This document shows positions 17,076 through 25,342 of a stretch of 64,000 bases of DNA, one piece after another. The stretch is from an uncultured Acidobacteriota bacterium (GTDB lineage: Bacteria > Acidobacteriota > Blastocatellia > Pyrinomonadales > Pyrinomonadaceae). The position numbers were made by a program, and so were the translations under genes. Position 1 is the first letter of the stretch, and every line of letters begins with the position of its first letter. The DNA is taken from positions 18,763-82,762 of the forward strand of contig CALMAH010000030.1 in NCBI GenBank assembly GCA_937859595.1, given 5' to 3'. Below the pieces are notes generated by a model. That model was not told the DNA's origin. It was given only the letters and a program-made list of their open reading frames with translations, and ran no database searches.

Positions 17076-17474
17076 ATGAGCAAATACATGACCTTTGAAT
17101 CCCAGTCGTTCCCGAATCGCGAGTTGCTCCTCGAAGCTTTGGCCGAGTGTGGGTTCGCATCTCCCACTGTGGGAACCGATATTCCTCTCGAAGGATGGGA
17201 TAAACGAGATCCCAAAACAGCCGACGTCGTGATCCGCCGACGTGAGGTGGCTGGGCGATCGCTCTTAGGGGATATCGGTTTCCAGAAAACTGCTAATGGG
17301 TATGTAGCCATTATCGATGATTTGGATCTTGCACATCGTCTTGGAAAAGACTTTGTCATCAGACTGCAAAACAGCTATCACGAAGCTGCGGCCCGGAAGA
17401 TGGCCAAGAAACTTGGCGGCACCCTCATTAAAGAGCGAGTCGGAAAGACAATCAAGATCAGAGTGAAATTCTGA
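17076..17474 (+). CDS. DUF1257 (Ycf35-like) protein
   Basis: The protein is 132 residues. The sequence MSKYMTFESQSFPNRELLLE, then a middle with VVIRRREVAG and DIGFQKTANGYVAIIDDLD, and an end with YHEAAARKMAKKLGGTL matches DUF1257/Ycf35, a family of unknown function in cyanobacteria, plastids and mobile elements. It commonly neighbours Ycf46-type AAA+ and DUF2997 genes, as here. It is 15 bases after the AAA+ gene with GGAGAATCTCA before the ATG. Confidence 0.8.
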   Translation: MSKYMTFESQSFPNRELLLEALAECGFASPTVGTDIPLEGWDKRDPKTADVVIRRREVAGRSLLGDIGFQKTANGYVAIIDDLDLAHRLGKDFVIRLQNSYHEAAARKMAKKLGGTLIKERVGKTIKIRVKF

Positions 17475-17489
17475 CATTAAGGAGAGAAT

Positions 17490-17684
17490 ATGCCTGAAAT
17501 CGAATTCACCATCGACACCGAAAGCGGGAAATGCGAAACCCAGATAAACGGTATTAAGGGGCCAGCGTGCGAGAGGAATGCCCAGCAGCTAAAACAGATA
17601 CTGGGCTCTCCCGCAACGGACCAAAGGACGCCTGAGTTTCATGTAAAGGCCCAAACAAAACGGCAAGTGGGATCAAATGAGTAA
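17490..17684 (+). CDS. DUF2997 small protein
   Basis: The protein is 64 residues. The start PEIEFTIDTESGKCETQI plus NGIKGPAC and the helix containing LKQILG match DUF2997, a small partner of DUF1257. AAGGAGAG precedes the ATG. Its last 8 bases overlap the start of the radical SAM gene, so the two are translationally coupled. C-terminal residues are polar and probably disordered. Function unknown. Confidence 0.7.
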   Translation: MPEIEFTIDTESGKCETQINGIKGPACERNAQQLKQILGSPATDQRTPEFHVKAQTKRQVGSNE

Positions 17685-18369
17685 CGAAATTGTTTTCTTA
17701 CTGGAACCTGATGTCGGGCGAGTTACCGTTGAGATCTCGCAGGCCTCGCACCAAGCCGTTTACGATGTTGCGGATGATCTTGGGACGCGAGTGAATTTAA
17801 ACTGCGCGAAGCCGGCCGAAAACTCGCGAAGAAACTTGCCCGTTCTCCCGCGTCAATGTAGTTCAACCAGGCAAACTGAATCAGACGAATTCTCTATTTG
17901 GCTTTACCGTCTTTACCATCATTCAACCGTTGACGGCCCCGGACGAAGAAGTGTGGTTCAAGTCAGTGGATGTTCAATTCGTTGTCCAGGATGTTTCGTT
18001 CCGCAAACACATGAACGGGAGAACGGAACGTTGATTTCGATTTCCACGATAGTTGACGAGGTAGTGGCGAATCGCGCTAAACATGACGGCGTGACAATAT
18101 TGGGCGGCGAGCCGTTCGACCAATCGGAACAGGTCGCCGAACTTGTATCGAGACTGAACCTTCTGGGTTTCCACATAACGGTCTATTCCGGGTATACGAT
18201 GGAAGTACTGATGCAGCGGAAGACGCCTAGTATTGACTACATATTGACGCATATCGACTTGCTCATTGACGGGCCGTTCGTTGCAAGCGTGTCCGATCGG
18301 GCGAGTGAGTATCGCGGGTCACGGAATCAAAGGCTCATCTTTGATCCTGGGCGATTGGGTAAACACTAG
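17677..18369 (+). CDS. Small radical SAM protein (NrdG/activase-like 4Fe-4S)
   Basis: The protein is 230 residues. The cluster motif CSIRCPGC (C99, C103, C106) is the CX3CX2C of radical SAM enzymes, followed by GGEPF (143-147) and the strand ITVYSGYTMEVL. Short length and the sequence around LLIDGPFV resemble NrdG-type activating enzymes. The first 80 residues are an extra domain. No glycyl-radical enzyme is nearby, so the partner is likely within this cassette (AAA+, DUF1257, DUF2997). Start ATG overlaps the DUF2997 stop region. Confidence 0.8.
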   Translation: MSNEIVFLLEPDVGRVTVEISQASHQAVYDVADDLGTRVNLNCAKPAENSRRNLPVLPRQCSSTRQTESDEFSIWLYRLYHHSTVDGPGRRSVVQVSGCSIRCPGCFVPQTHERENGTLISISTIVDEVVANRAKHDGVTILGGEPFDQSEQVAELVSRLNLLGFHITVYSGYTMEVLMQRKTPSIDYILTHIDLLIDGPFVASVSDRASEYRGSRNQRLIFDPGRLGKH

Positions 18370-18413
18370 ATGATCGGCGTTGTTCGGGCGACTCGACCGG
18401 TAGAAGGCACTTT

Positions 18414-19319
18414 CTATTGTCCCTTTCCTAGCACCTTCTCAAGCTTCTCTAACTGCTCGTTGTATTTTGCGTAGTTGGTTTCGTGGAGTCTTCGCAAGTT
18501 CTGCATTTTCCATTGCACGGACGGGAATGATTCGAAGTCGTAAATATCCCATCTAGGGGCTAATCTCTTTACGCTAAGGATGAATTCGCGATCTTCATCC
18601 GTGAGATCTTTATCGACCGTTTTGATTAGTGTATTGCGAGTCTCTTCAAATTCGTCGTATGTGAACTCTTCGACTGCCATTCCAACAAAGTGATTTTCGA
18701 ACGTATTTCTCTGATCTAGCTTCGTTGGGTTGAGTACCTCGTGAATTGGCCTATCGCTGGAAAGTATTGCGAGAAGAAGCCCCGTTTTCACATCGTCGGA
18801 AAATCCTTCATTGTCGAGCAAATATTTCACGTCGAATAGATCTCGAGGATGCTGGCGATCGAGAGCAGCACAAAGTTTACCGCCATAAAGCTGTCCGATC
18901 GGCATTACCGAGATCTCGCAAAATGAGTCGAATTCCTCTTGTGCCCTAGAGCATAAAACAATGGGTTCCGGGCGCACAATTGAGCCGCGATTCACAAGAT
19001 TCACTTCCAGCTTGATGATGACGCCTTGCGAAGAGATCAAAAGCTTCCCGAATCCGGTTCGATCGGTTACTCTTGCGTTTTTTACGACTCGTTCCACGCT
19101 CCCTTTGATCCGCAGCAGTGCGGCCTTAATGTTTGCGAGCGATGTTTGTCGATCTTCAATTGGAATGTAAGTTAGATCGATATCCACGGATAGCCTCGGC
19201 ATCTCCCGCACAAAAAGATTGATCGCGGTGCCTCCGTGCAGAGCCAGGCTTTCCTCCTTGGCAACCTCTGGTAGTACGCTTAAAAGAAGTGAAACTTGTC
19301 GTCTATATGCTTGTTCCAT
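18414..19319 (-). CDS. AbiEii-type nucleotidyltransferase toxin
   Basis: The protein is 301 residues. Motifs of the AbiEii/DUF1814 nucleotidyltransferase family are present in order: HGGTAINLF (G29-G30), SVDIDL with the DxD pair (D46, D48), KLEV (K103), and HPRDLFDVKYLL (D160, D163). This family includes toxins of type IV abortive-infection systems that act by nucleotide transfer; some members modify tRNA. The start overlaps the end of the AbiEi gene by 17 bases, the standard bicistronic layout. It is convergent with the radical SAM gene. Confidence 0.85.
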   Translation of the reverse strand: MEQAYRRQVSLLLSVLPEVAKEESLALHGGTAINLFVREMPRLSVDIDLTYIPIEDRQTSLANIKAALLRIKGSVERVVKNARVTDRTGFGKLLISSQGVIIKLEVNLVNRGSIVRPEPIVLCSRAQEEFDSFCEISVMPIGQLYGGKLCAALDRQHPRDLFDVKYLLDNEGFSDDVKTGLLLAILSSDRPIHEVLNPTKLDQRNTFENHFVGMAVEEFTYDEFEETRNTLIKTVDKDLTDEDREFILSVKRLAPRWDIYDFESFPSVQWKMQNLRRLHETNYAKYNEQLEKLEKVLGKGQ

Positions 19320-20079
19320 TTCCCAATTCTTTCGGTACTGTTATCTGGTACTTGTCGATATAGATACCACTTTTAACTATGCTTCGCTTGCCACTTCCCA
19401 GGTTTACAAGCTCCGGTTTCAATTGATTGAACCAGCGGTGTCCGGCTTTATCGGCAAGGTAGAGAAACAGCCGGTTAACCTTTATTGATGTGCTTTTCTC
19501 AAGCAGAGACTGCACTTGATCAGGCCTTAAACTGTTTAGTCCCTCCATCAGCTCGTAGCATTCCATCAGATCCTGTTTTTCCGGCGCAAGATAAAGACAT
19601 TCCATGAGCGCGCGCGCTGCGCTCGAAACTTTGATCGAGAAAGTTTTTAGTTCGATTCCGGTCAGACCCAACTCAGGCGGCAGGAACGTCGTCGGATAGT
19701 ATTCCACTTTTGAGCCCCAGTCATGATGTCGAAACCATGCCGGCAGACCTTCGCCCTGTGTTCCAAATATTATTATTCGTTGGGTTTCGAGGTCTAGATA
19801 GTGGGCCTTTCCTAGTAAGGCAAGAGCAGTTCGCCCACCCGGATGCACTGACATATTTGTCTGTTTTTGTAGAGCGTAGATGGCGCCTTCATAGCCAACG
19901 CTATCACCGGCCCGGATCATTGCACCGCTACCTATCGACTCTAGCCACCTTCCCGTTCGATATTTTCGTTGGAGGTCGAGGCTGTAGCCTTGCGTTGTTA
20001 GCCAGCGGGACTGAAACACCACGCCGGGCGGTTGTGACCGGAGAAGCTGGTTTATCTTAGTCGGAGTATCGGTACTCAT
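19303..20079 (-). CDS. AbiEi-type antitoxin and autorepressor
   Basis: The protein is 258 residues from ATG 20079. It has an N-terminal winged-helix region (INQLLRSQPPGVVFQSRWLT, LQRKYRTGRWLESIGSGA) and a middle domain with VHPGGRTALALLGKAHYL, the AbiEi pattern; the tail (YLADKAGHRWFNQLKPE) is that of longer antitoxins. It should neutralise the downstream AbiEii product and repress the pair. A GTAC-type repeat overlaps the start codon and a second copy lies about 75 bases upstream. The frame continues upstream to 20115 but ATG 20079 fits the family start. Confidence 0.8.
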   Translation of the reverse strand: MSTDTPTKINQLLRSQPPGVVFQSRWLTTQGYSLDLQRKYRTGRWLESIGSGAMIRAGDSVGYEGAIYALQKQTNMSVHPGGRTALALLGKAHYLDLETQRIIIFGTQGEGLPAWFRHHDWGSKVEYYPTTFLPPELGLTGIELKTFSIKVSSAARALMECLYLAPEKQDLMECYELMEGLNSLRPDQVQSLLEKSTSIKVNRLFLYLADKAGHRWFNQLKPELVNLGSGKRSIVKSGIYIDKYQITVPKELGNGTSI

Positions 20080-20167
20080 AGTACGAATATACCAATAAAT
20101 ATAAACCAAAGACAAGCAAGGGGTAGTTTAGAAAGACGCGAATAACCGTACCCTTAGTACGAACATC
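20071..20167. promoter_or_regulatory. Two copies of a GTAC-type repeat upstream of abiEi
   Basis: GGTACTCATAGTACGAATAT (20071-20090) and CGTACCCTTAGTACGAACAT (from 20147) share the layout GTAC-N5-GTACGAAyAT. The first copy contains a perfect GTACT-CAT-AGTAC dyad and overlaps the antitoxin start codon. The pair is a good candidate for the AbiEi operator, differing in sequence from the other two palindromes in this element. Confidence 0.55.
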
Positions 20168-20409
20168 AATCTCAGAATAAACTTAACGTTTTTGAACTCA
20201 CTCCTCGGGACGCCATTTAACAGCGACCGCAAAGGACTAGATCCGAATAACCTGCCAGACTTCCGCCAGCGGTTTCGCATTGATTCGTCCTGATTCAGGA
20301 AAATTAAATGCAAAATCGTCGTACGGCAAAAGTTTTATATTTTTTTCTAGAAGCCACGGGACGTTGGAATCTTTTCGCGATCGTCTCCTGTGTTCCGCCA
20401 GAAAGAAAT

Positions 20410-20462
20410 TGACAACGAGAGAGCCGAAAGATTACCGTTTAAGATTGGAATCTAAGATTCCT
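20410..20462 (+). promoter_or_regulatory. Candidate promoter and operator of the metal-efflux operon
   Basis: The roughly 400 bases between abiEi and the efflux operon contain no gene that I can support. TTGACA at 20410 is a good -35 box but the matching -10 is weak. A 15-base palindrome, GGAATC-TAA-GATTCC (20448-20462), lies 20 bases before the first gene and could bind a metal-responsive regulator; no regulator gene is present in the operon. Confidence 0.35.
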
Positions 20463-20481
20463 CTTTCGAATTGACGAACTT

Positions 20482-20877
20482 ATGAACGGGATTTTTCGAT
20501 CGCTCCGCAGACGAGTAGTGAAAAAGCGATTTGTCGCTTTTTGGATCTGCCTTGTCGCGATTGAACTTTTATGCCCCGTTTTCTGTGATGAACCTTCGGC
20601 CGTTGCAGCAAATCTACGCTCCTCTGATACGGCGGTCGTTTCTGAATTCCGGGAATCATCTGACCCAGAAGAAGCTTCTATTGAACAGTCTGCCGGTCGT
20701 ACGGACGACGGATCTGCTTACTGCAACGACGAATGTCTTTGTCATGCAGCGGCGATTCCCTGCGTAGTAACAGGCACTGAGCCCTCCGCTTTCCGGGCGG
20801 AAGCGATGACCATCGGTTATGCGAACGCTTTTTCTAGTTCGCTCCCCCCTCCTTACCTGCCTCCAAAATTTTCCTGA
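20482..20877 (+). CDS. Small secreted/membrane Cys-rich protein leading the efflux operon
   Basis: The protein is 131 residues. Basic N-terminus then a hydrophobic segment (FVAFWICLVAIELLCPVF) suggests a signal peptide or anchor. Near the middle, CNDECLCHAAAIPC puts C81, C85, C87, H88 and C94 close together, a likely metal-binding patch. Similar short proteins stand before RND heavy-metal operons in Acidobacteriota, but none has a known function to my knowledge. The TolC-family gene begins 142 bases downstream. Confidence 0.6.
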   Translation: MNGIFRSLRRRVVKKRFVAFWICLVAIELLCPVFCDEPSAVAANLRSSDTAVVSEFRESSDPEEASIEQSAGRTDDGSAYCNDECLCHAAAIPCVVTGTEPSAFRAEAMTIGYANAFSSSLPPPYLPPKFS

Positions 20878-21019
20878 TCGATCTGGCTTTTAGATAGGTC
20901 TGGTTTCGGGCAACGTGTCTGAACCCGGATCTGTCGATTGGTCTGCGGATTCCGCTGTTTGTGCTTCTACAGAAGCTGAAGCGGGCGCCTCAGGCGTTAT
21001 TTGATCAGGAAATATACAA

Positions 21020-22408
21020 ATGATTTTGAAGTATCCGATGCGCTTCTTTTGCGCATTGAGCTTAGTCGGCCTCGGCGCGGCCGCAGTCCACGCGCAGGGC
21101 GCGATTGCGTCCGCCGACACTGGCCCGAATGGAAGTCGGGCTACGGCAAGCGAACCTAAACCGCTTGTAGTTTCGGTTTTAGCAAATTACCACAGCCAGG
21201 ATGACGGCGTTCCGCTTGCGGAGATCGTAAAGCGTGCGTTCGGAAACAACGGTGACATAAAGATCGCCCGCCTTGAAGTGGACAAGGCTCGCGCGCGGCT
21301 ACGGCAAGCCGGGGTGCGGCCGAATCCGACTCTTGAGGTAGAACAGTCAACCGGGAGTCTGGTCGGCTCGTCGGGCGAACGCGAGCTGAGCGTGGGCGTA
21401 TCAGTCCCGTTGGATGTGTATGGACAGCGCCGACGTCGCATCGATCTGGCCCAAGCTGAGATAACACTGAGAGAGGCGGAAGTAACGGCCAGACAAAGAG
21501 AATTAGCGGGTCAGATCTTTGTTAACTACGCCGAGGCTCTTGCTGCCCTGAAAGAACTCTCAATAGTCGAAGAGTTGCTCGGCCTGGACACTGAAGCGGT
21601 TCTCTTCGTACAAATTCGGGTTAACGAAGGCGAGTCGTCTCCGCTGGAGCTGAATCTTCTCCAAACCGAGGTCGAGCGGCTCAGAGCTCGTCGGCTTCTC
21701 GTCGAAGGCAAGCTCCAGGCGGCGATATCGAAGCTAAAGTTCTATGCTGGTGTGCCATTCGAGCAACCCTTCAGACTCCGTGAAGAGCTCTCCGCGGCAT
21801 CGTTGCCCCTTCTCCCGGCGACGCTTGAAACGAGTGTCTCTGTAGGACTGCGAAATCGTCCGGAGATTCGCCTGGCCGAACTGGAGGAGCAGTTGGCAAG
21901 CGCGGGCTTGCGGCTGATCCGCTCTCAAAGCAAACCAGATCTTACAGCTTACTCGCGCTACACGCAGGGACGAGCCGGAATCGATGATCCACGCGGCCCT
22001 TTTTTTCAGAACGACCGGAGCCTTACCTTTGGCGTCTCGATCGGACTGCCCATCTTCGACCGCAAGCAAGGTGACAAGGCCGAAGCCGAGATAGCGATTC
22101 GGCAGGCTCAAGAACGCCGGACATTCGCCGAACAGGTCGTCAAGAACGAGATCGTCACGGCGTTCCAACGTATCGAGGCCGCAAAGCGAGCGATCACGAT
22201 ATTGGATTCTGCGGTACTGCCGCGTGCCCGTGAGAATATCGCGACCATTCGCCGCGTATACGAGATCGGCGAATTAAAGATCACCGACCTGATCTCGGAA
22301 CAACGCAAACTCCTGGAGGCGAGCCGGGACCTAACCGAAACACTCACGGAGCGATATCGCGCGCAGGCCGATCTATTTATCGCACTCGGACTCACATTTG
22401 ATAACTGA
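21020..22408 (+). CDS. czcC: TolC/CzcC-type outer-membrane efflux protein
   Basis: The protein is 462 residues, normal for the family. A signal peptide (MRFFCALSLVGLGAAAVHAQ after about 10 residues) is followed by two outer-membrane-factor repeats: VDKARARLRQAGVRPNPTLE in the first half and LAELEEQLASAGLRLIRSQS, then GLPIFDRKQGDKAEAEIAI in the second. It forms the outer-membrane duct for the tripartite RND pump with the next gene and the RND gene at 25711. GGAAATATACAA precedes the ATG. The czcC name is by operon context; metal specificity is not determined. Confidence 0.88.
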   Translation: MILKYPMRFFCALSLVGLGAAAVHAQGAIASADTGPNGSRATASEPKPLVVSVLANYHSQDDGVPLAEIVKRAFGNNGDIKIARLEVDKARARLRQAGVRPNPTLEVEQSTGSLVGSSGERELSVGVSVPLDVYGQRRRRIDLAQAEITLREAEVTARQRELAGQIFVNYAEALAALKELSIVEELLGLDTEAVLFVQIRVNEGESSPLELNLLQTEVERLRARRLLVEGKLQAAISKLKFYAGVPFEQPFRLREELSAASLPLLPATLETSVSVGLRNRPEIRLAELEEQLASAGLRLIRSQSKPDLTAYSRYTQGRAGIDDPRGPFFQNDRSLTFGVSIGLPIFDRKQGDKAEAEIAIRQAQERRTFAEQVVKNEIVTAFQRIEAAKRAITILDSAVLPRARENIATIRRVYEIGELKITDLISEQRKLLEASRDLTETLTERYRAQADLFIALGLTFDN

Positions 22409-22419
22409 GGAAAAGAAAG

Positions 22420-23919
22420 ATGTCTGACAAAAAATTCACAGACCAAGTTGAACACGGCCGCATCGACGAGGCAGAACCGGCTCGTCTCGAATCCAATCCG
22501 GACAGCCATGAATCGGCCGAGCGGGAAGCCACGGCCCGAAAGGCCAATGCAGCCCTGCCGTGGATAGTCACAGTCGCGGTCGTAGGTCTCATCGCGCTGA
22601 TCGGAATCGTGTGGATAGTAAGCAGAAGCTCGGCGACTGGTGATAAGGTTGCCGTCGAAGTGCATAAAGAAGAGCCTGGGCATTCGGACGACGAGAAGGG
22701 TAACGAAGTGAAACTCGATCCCGAAACGCTCGAGTCCGCCGGTATTGTGACGGAAGCCGTCACGCAAAGGCCGGCGATCGCTAGGCTCATGGTGACGGGT
22801 GCGGTCGAATTGAATCCGGAGACGACGGAGATGGCGACACCTTTGGTCGGAGGGCGGATAGAGAGGGTTTTCTACGGTGTCGGTGACAGCGTAAACAAAG
22901 GAGCTGTCCTGGCGATTATCTCAAGTCCCCAATTGGCGCAGATGCACGGAAAAATGCATGAGGCCAAGACGAAGTACGAACTGGCCGAGAGAAACCTCAC
23001 CCGTGTTCAGCGAACTGAAAACCGGGTCGCGGTGCTTCAGGCAAAAGCAAAACTTGACGAAGCCGACGCGACTTTGAAACGGACGAGACGGCTAATTGAG
23101 CTCGGTGCGGGGGCAGGCAAGGACCTTATAGCCGCGGAGACGGCTTACAAAACGGCAAAGGCTGATCACGATTTCCAATCGAACATAGCCCTTAACAAGG
23201 AACTTCAGGAGGCCAGAGCCGAGGTCGAAACCGCACGGGTGGATCTGCGGCACATCGAGGACGAACTGCGGGCGCTGGGCGTTCCGGTCGAATCGGGGAA
23301 ACCCGATGACCATCGTGAGGATTCGTCGCTCGTTTCGCTAAGAGCTCCGCTGTCAGGTGCGATCACCGAGCGTAAATTCAACGCAGGAGCCGGGATCGAG
23401 GCGGGAGTTCCGGTTTTTTCGATCTCGAATCTCGGCACGGTTTATGTCATCGCAAATGTACCGGAGGTAAACATGGCACGCTTGCGTATCGGGTCGATCG
23501 CGGAGATCACTTCGCCCGCTATCGGAACGGTCAGCGGTCGAGTGTCTTATATCGATCCCAAATTGGACGAGACGACACGTACCGGGCGGGTCCGTCTTGA
23601 GGTGCCGAACGCTCAAGGCAAGCTCCGCGCCGGTATGTTCGCCCAAGTCGGCTTCTACACCGGAACGAACGAGACGACGGGCGAGGAGCTGGTCGTGCCA
23701 TCGACGGCGATCCAACGCTCCGGCGACAAGACGATTGTCTTTGTTCCACGCGAAGATGAGCCCGGGGCTTTTGAGGTCCGGGAGATCGAAGCAGGGGCTG
23801 ACATCAACGGTTACACAAAGGTGATCGAGGGATTAGAATTGGGCGAAAAGGTCGTGACGAAGGGCAGCTTTACGCTAAAGACGCAACTCGAAAAGGGTGC
23901 GATGGGCGATGACCATTAA
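22420..23919 (+). CDS. czcB: RND efflux periplasmic adaptor (CzcB type)
   Basis: The protein is 499 residues. A cytoplasmic N-terminal tail precedes one TM segment (IVTVAVVGLIALIGIVWIV). The lipoyl/hairpin region has GRIERVFYGVGDSVNKGAVL, a long coiled-coil hairpin (about 185-285), then beta-barrel features LRAPLSGAITERKFNAGAGI and GKLRAGMFAQVGFY. This is the membrane-fusion partner linking the CzcA pump and the CzcC duct. The acidic, His-containing stretch HKEEPGHSDDEKGNE after the TM may bind metal. It is 11 bases after czcC. Confidence 0.88.
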   Translation: MSDKKFTDQVEHGRIDEAEPARLESNPDSHESAEREATARKANAALPWIVTVAVVGLIALIGIVWIVSRSSATGDKVAVEVHKEEPGHSDDEKGNEVKLDPETLESAGIVTEAVTQRPAIARLMVTGAVELNPETTEMATPLVGGRIERVFYGVGDSVNKGAVLAIISSPQLAQMHGKMHEAKTKYELAERNLTRVQRTENRVAVLQAKAKLDEADATLKRTRRLIELGAGAGKDLIAAETAYKTAKADHDFQSNIALNKELQEARAEVETARVDLRHIEDELRALGVPVESGKPDDHREDSSLVSLRAPLSGAITERKFNAGAGIEAGVPVFSISNLGTVYVIANVPEVNMARLRIGSIAEITSPAIGTVSGRVSYIDPKLDETTRTGRVRLEVPNAQGKLRAGMFAQVGFYTGTNETTGEELVVPSTAIQRSGDKTIVFVPREDEPGAFEVREIEAGADINGYTKVIEGLELGEKVVTKGSFTLKTQLEKGAMGDDH

Positions 23920-23930
23920 GAGGGAAAGAT

Positions 23931-24551
23931 ATGGGCGATTGTTGTGAAAAAGATGATGCGATCGATGCGTTACGGGAACGGCAGAGCTCGACTCTTAAGA
24001 TCGTTCTCGCGATCAATATTTCAATGTTTGTGGCGGGGATCGGAGCCGGCATCTACGCAGGGTCTAGCGCGCTCCTGTCCGACTCCCTTGATAACCTCGG
24101 CGACGCTATGACGTACGGGCTTAGTCTCTACGTCGTTTACAAGGCGTCTCGGGCGAAGGCTCAGGTGGCGTTTTTCAAGGGCGGATTGATATTACTCGCG
24201 GCCCTGATCGTTCTTGGTCAGGTCATCTATAAGCTGATCGTTCCGACCCTACCTATTTTTGAGATCATGGGGGTTGTCAGCCTGTTTTCGCTCGTCGCAA
24301 ATTCCGTGTGTCTGTTTCTTCTGACCCGCCATCGCGAAGACGATGTAAACATGAGTTCCGTTTGGGAGTGCTCACGTAACGATATTGCATCGAACATATC
24401 CGTCTTCCTCGCCGCTGGTGCTGTGTGGTTCACTCAGTCGGGCTGGCCAGACATCGTTATAGCTCTCTGTTTGGTTGGGCTTTTTCTTCGTTCTGCGATT
24501 CGTGTATTTACAAGTGCCGCTCGCGAACTGAAAACAGCAATCGAGGTATGA
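23931..24551 (+). CDS. CDF-family cation transporter, short form
   Basis: The protein is 206 residues with about six hydrophobic segments. SSALLSDSLDNLGDAMTYGL carries the TM2 metal-site aspartates (D54, D58), and SSVWECSRNDIASN is the TM5 site in a Cys/Asn-Asp variant instead of the classical HxxxD. No C-terminal cytoplasmic domain follows TM6. The N-terminus has MGDCC, possibly metal-binding. The protein resembles small CDF members in heavy-metal islands. Its stop overlaps the ATG of the next CDF gene (ATGA). Confidence 0.8.
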   Translation: MGDCCEKDDAIDALRERQSSTLKIVLAINISMFVAGIGAGIYAGSSALLSDSLDNLGDAMTYGLSLYVVYKASRAKAQVAFFKGGLILLAALIVLGQVIYKLIVPTLPIFEIMGVVSLFSLVANSVCLFLLTRHREDDVNMSSVWECSRNDIASNISVFLAAGAVWFTQSGWPDIVIALCLVGLFLRSAIRVFTSAARELKTAIEV

Positions 24552-25342
24552 AGAAAACGGTCTTCCAGATAAACAGGATGGATTGTCCCTCGGAGGAGAA
24601 TTTGGTGCGCGTGAAGCTCGATGGAGTGGCGGGGATCAGACATCTCGATTTCGACATTCCTAATCGTCAGCTGACGGTTTTTCATGACGGACAGCCTGAT
24701 CAGATCGAGTTGCGGATAGGCGAGCTTGATCTTGATAGCAAAACAATGAAGACCGAGGAAGTCGACGATATCCCATTTGACGAGGACCGACGAAGCCAGC
24801 GGAAATTGTTATGGATCGTGCTGGCGATCAACTTTGGCTTCTTTGCGATTGAAATGACTACCGGGTTTATTTCCGGCTCGATGGGACTAATCGCCGATAG
24901 CCTCGACATGCTCGCTGATGCATTCGTATATGCCATTAGTCTGTTCGCAGTCGGTGGAACTCTCGCGAGAAAGCGGAATGTTGCAAGGCTTGCCGGATAT
25001 TTCCAGATCACTCTAGCCGTCGTTGGCTTTATTGAGGTTGTACGAAGGTTCATAGGGGTTGAGGAACTTCCGGACTTTCTCACGATGATAATAGTCTCAA
25101 CGTTGGCACTGGCGGCAAATGGCTTTTGTCTCTATTTGCTTCAAAAGTCGAAAAGCAAGGATGCCCACATGCAGGCGAGCACGATCTTTACTTCGAACGA
25201 CGTGATCATCAATTTGGGCGTCATCACGGCGGGCATTTTGGTCAATCTGATCGGTTCAAACAAGCCCGACTTGATTATCGGGACAGTCGTGTTCGTTGTG
25301 GTTATACGCGGGGCAATTAAGATTCTACGACTAGGAAGATGA
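24548..25342 (+). CDS. CDF-family cation transporter with N-terminal HMA-like domain
   Basis: The protein is 264 residues from ATG 24548, overlapping the previous stop. Residues 1-65 look like a heavy-metal-associated fold with a single-Cys motif NRMDCPSEE (C13). After a linker, a six-helix CDF domain follows with GSMGLIADSLDMLADAFVYA (metal-site Asp residues) and IFTSNDVIINLG. It lacks the usual C-terminal domain, so the N-terminal domain may take over metal sensing or delivery. Two adjacent CDF genes of different form are unusual. Confidence 0.8.
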   Translation: MKKTVFQINRMDCPSEENLVRVKLDGVAGIRHLDFDIPNRQLTVFHDGQPDQIELRIGELDLDSKTMKTEEVDDIPFDEDRRSQRKLLWIVLAINFGFFAIEMTTGFISGSMGLIADSLDMLADAFVYAISLFAVGGTLARKRNVARLAGYFQITLAVVGFIEVVRRFIGVEELPDFLTMIIVSTLALAANGFCLYLLQKSKSKDAHMQASTIFTSNDVIINLGVITAGILVNLIGSNKPDLIIGTVVFVVVIRGAIKILRLGR

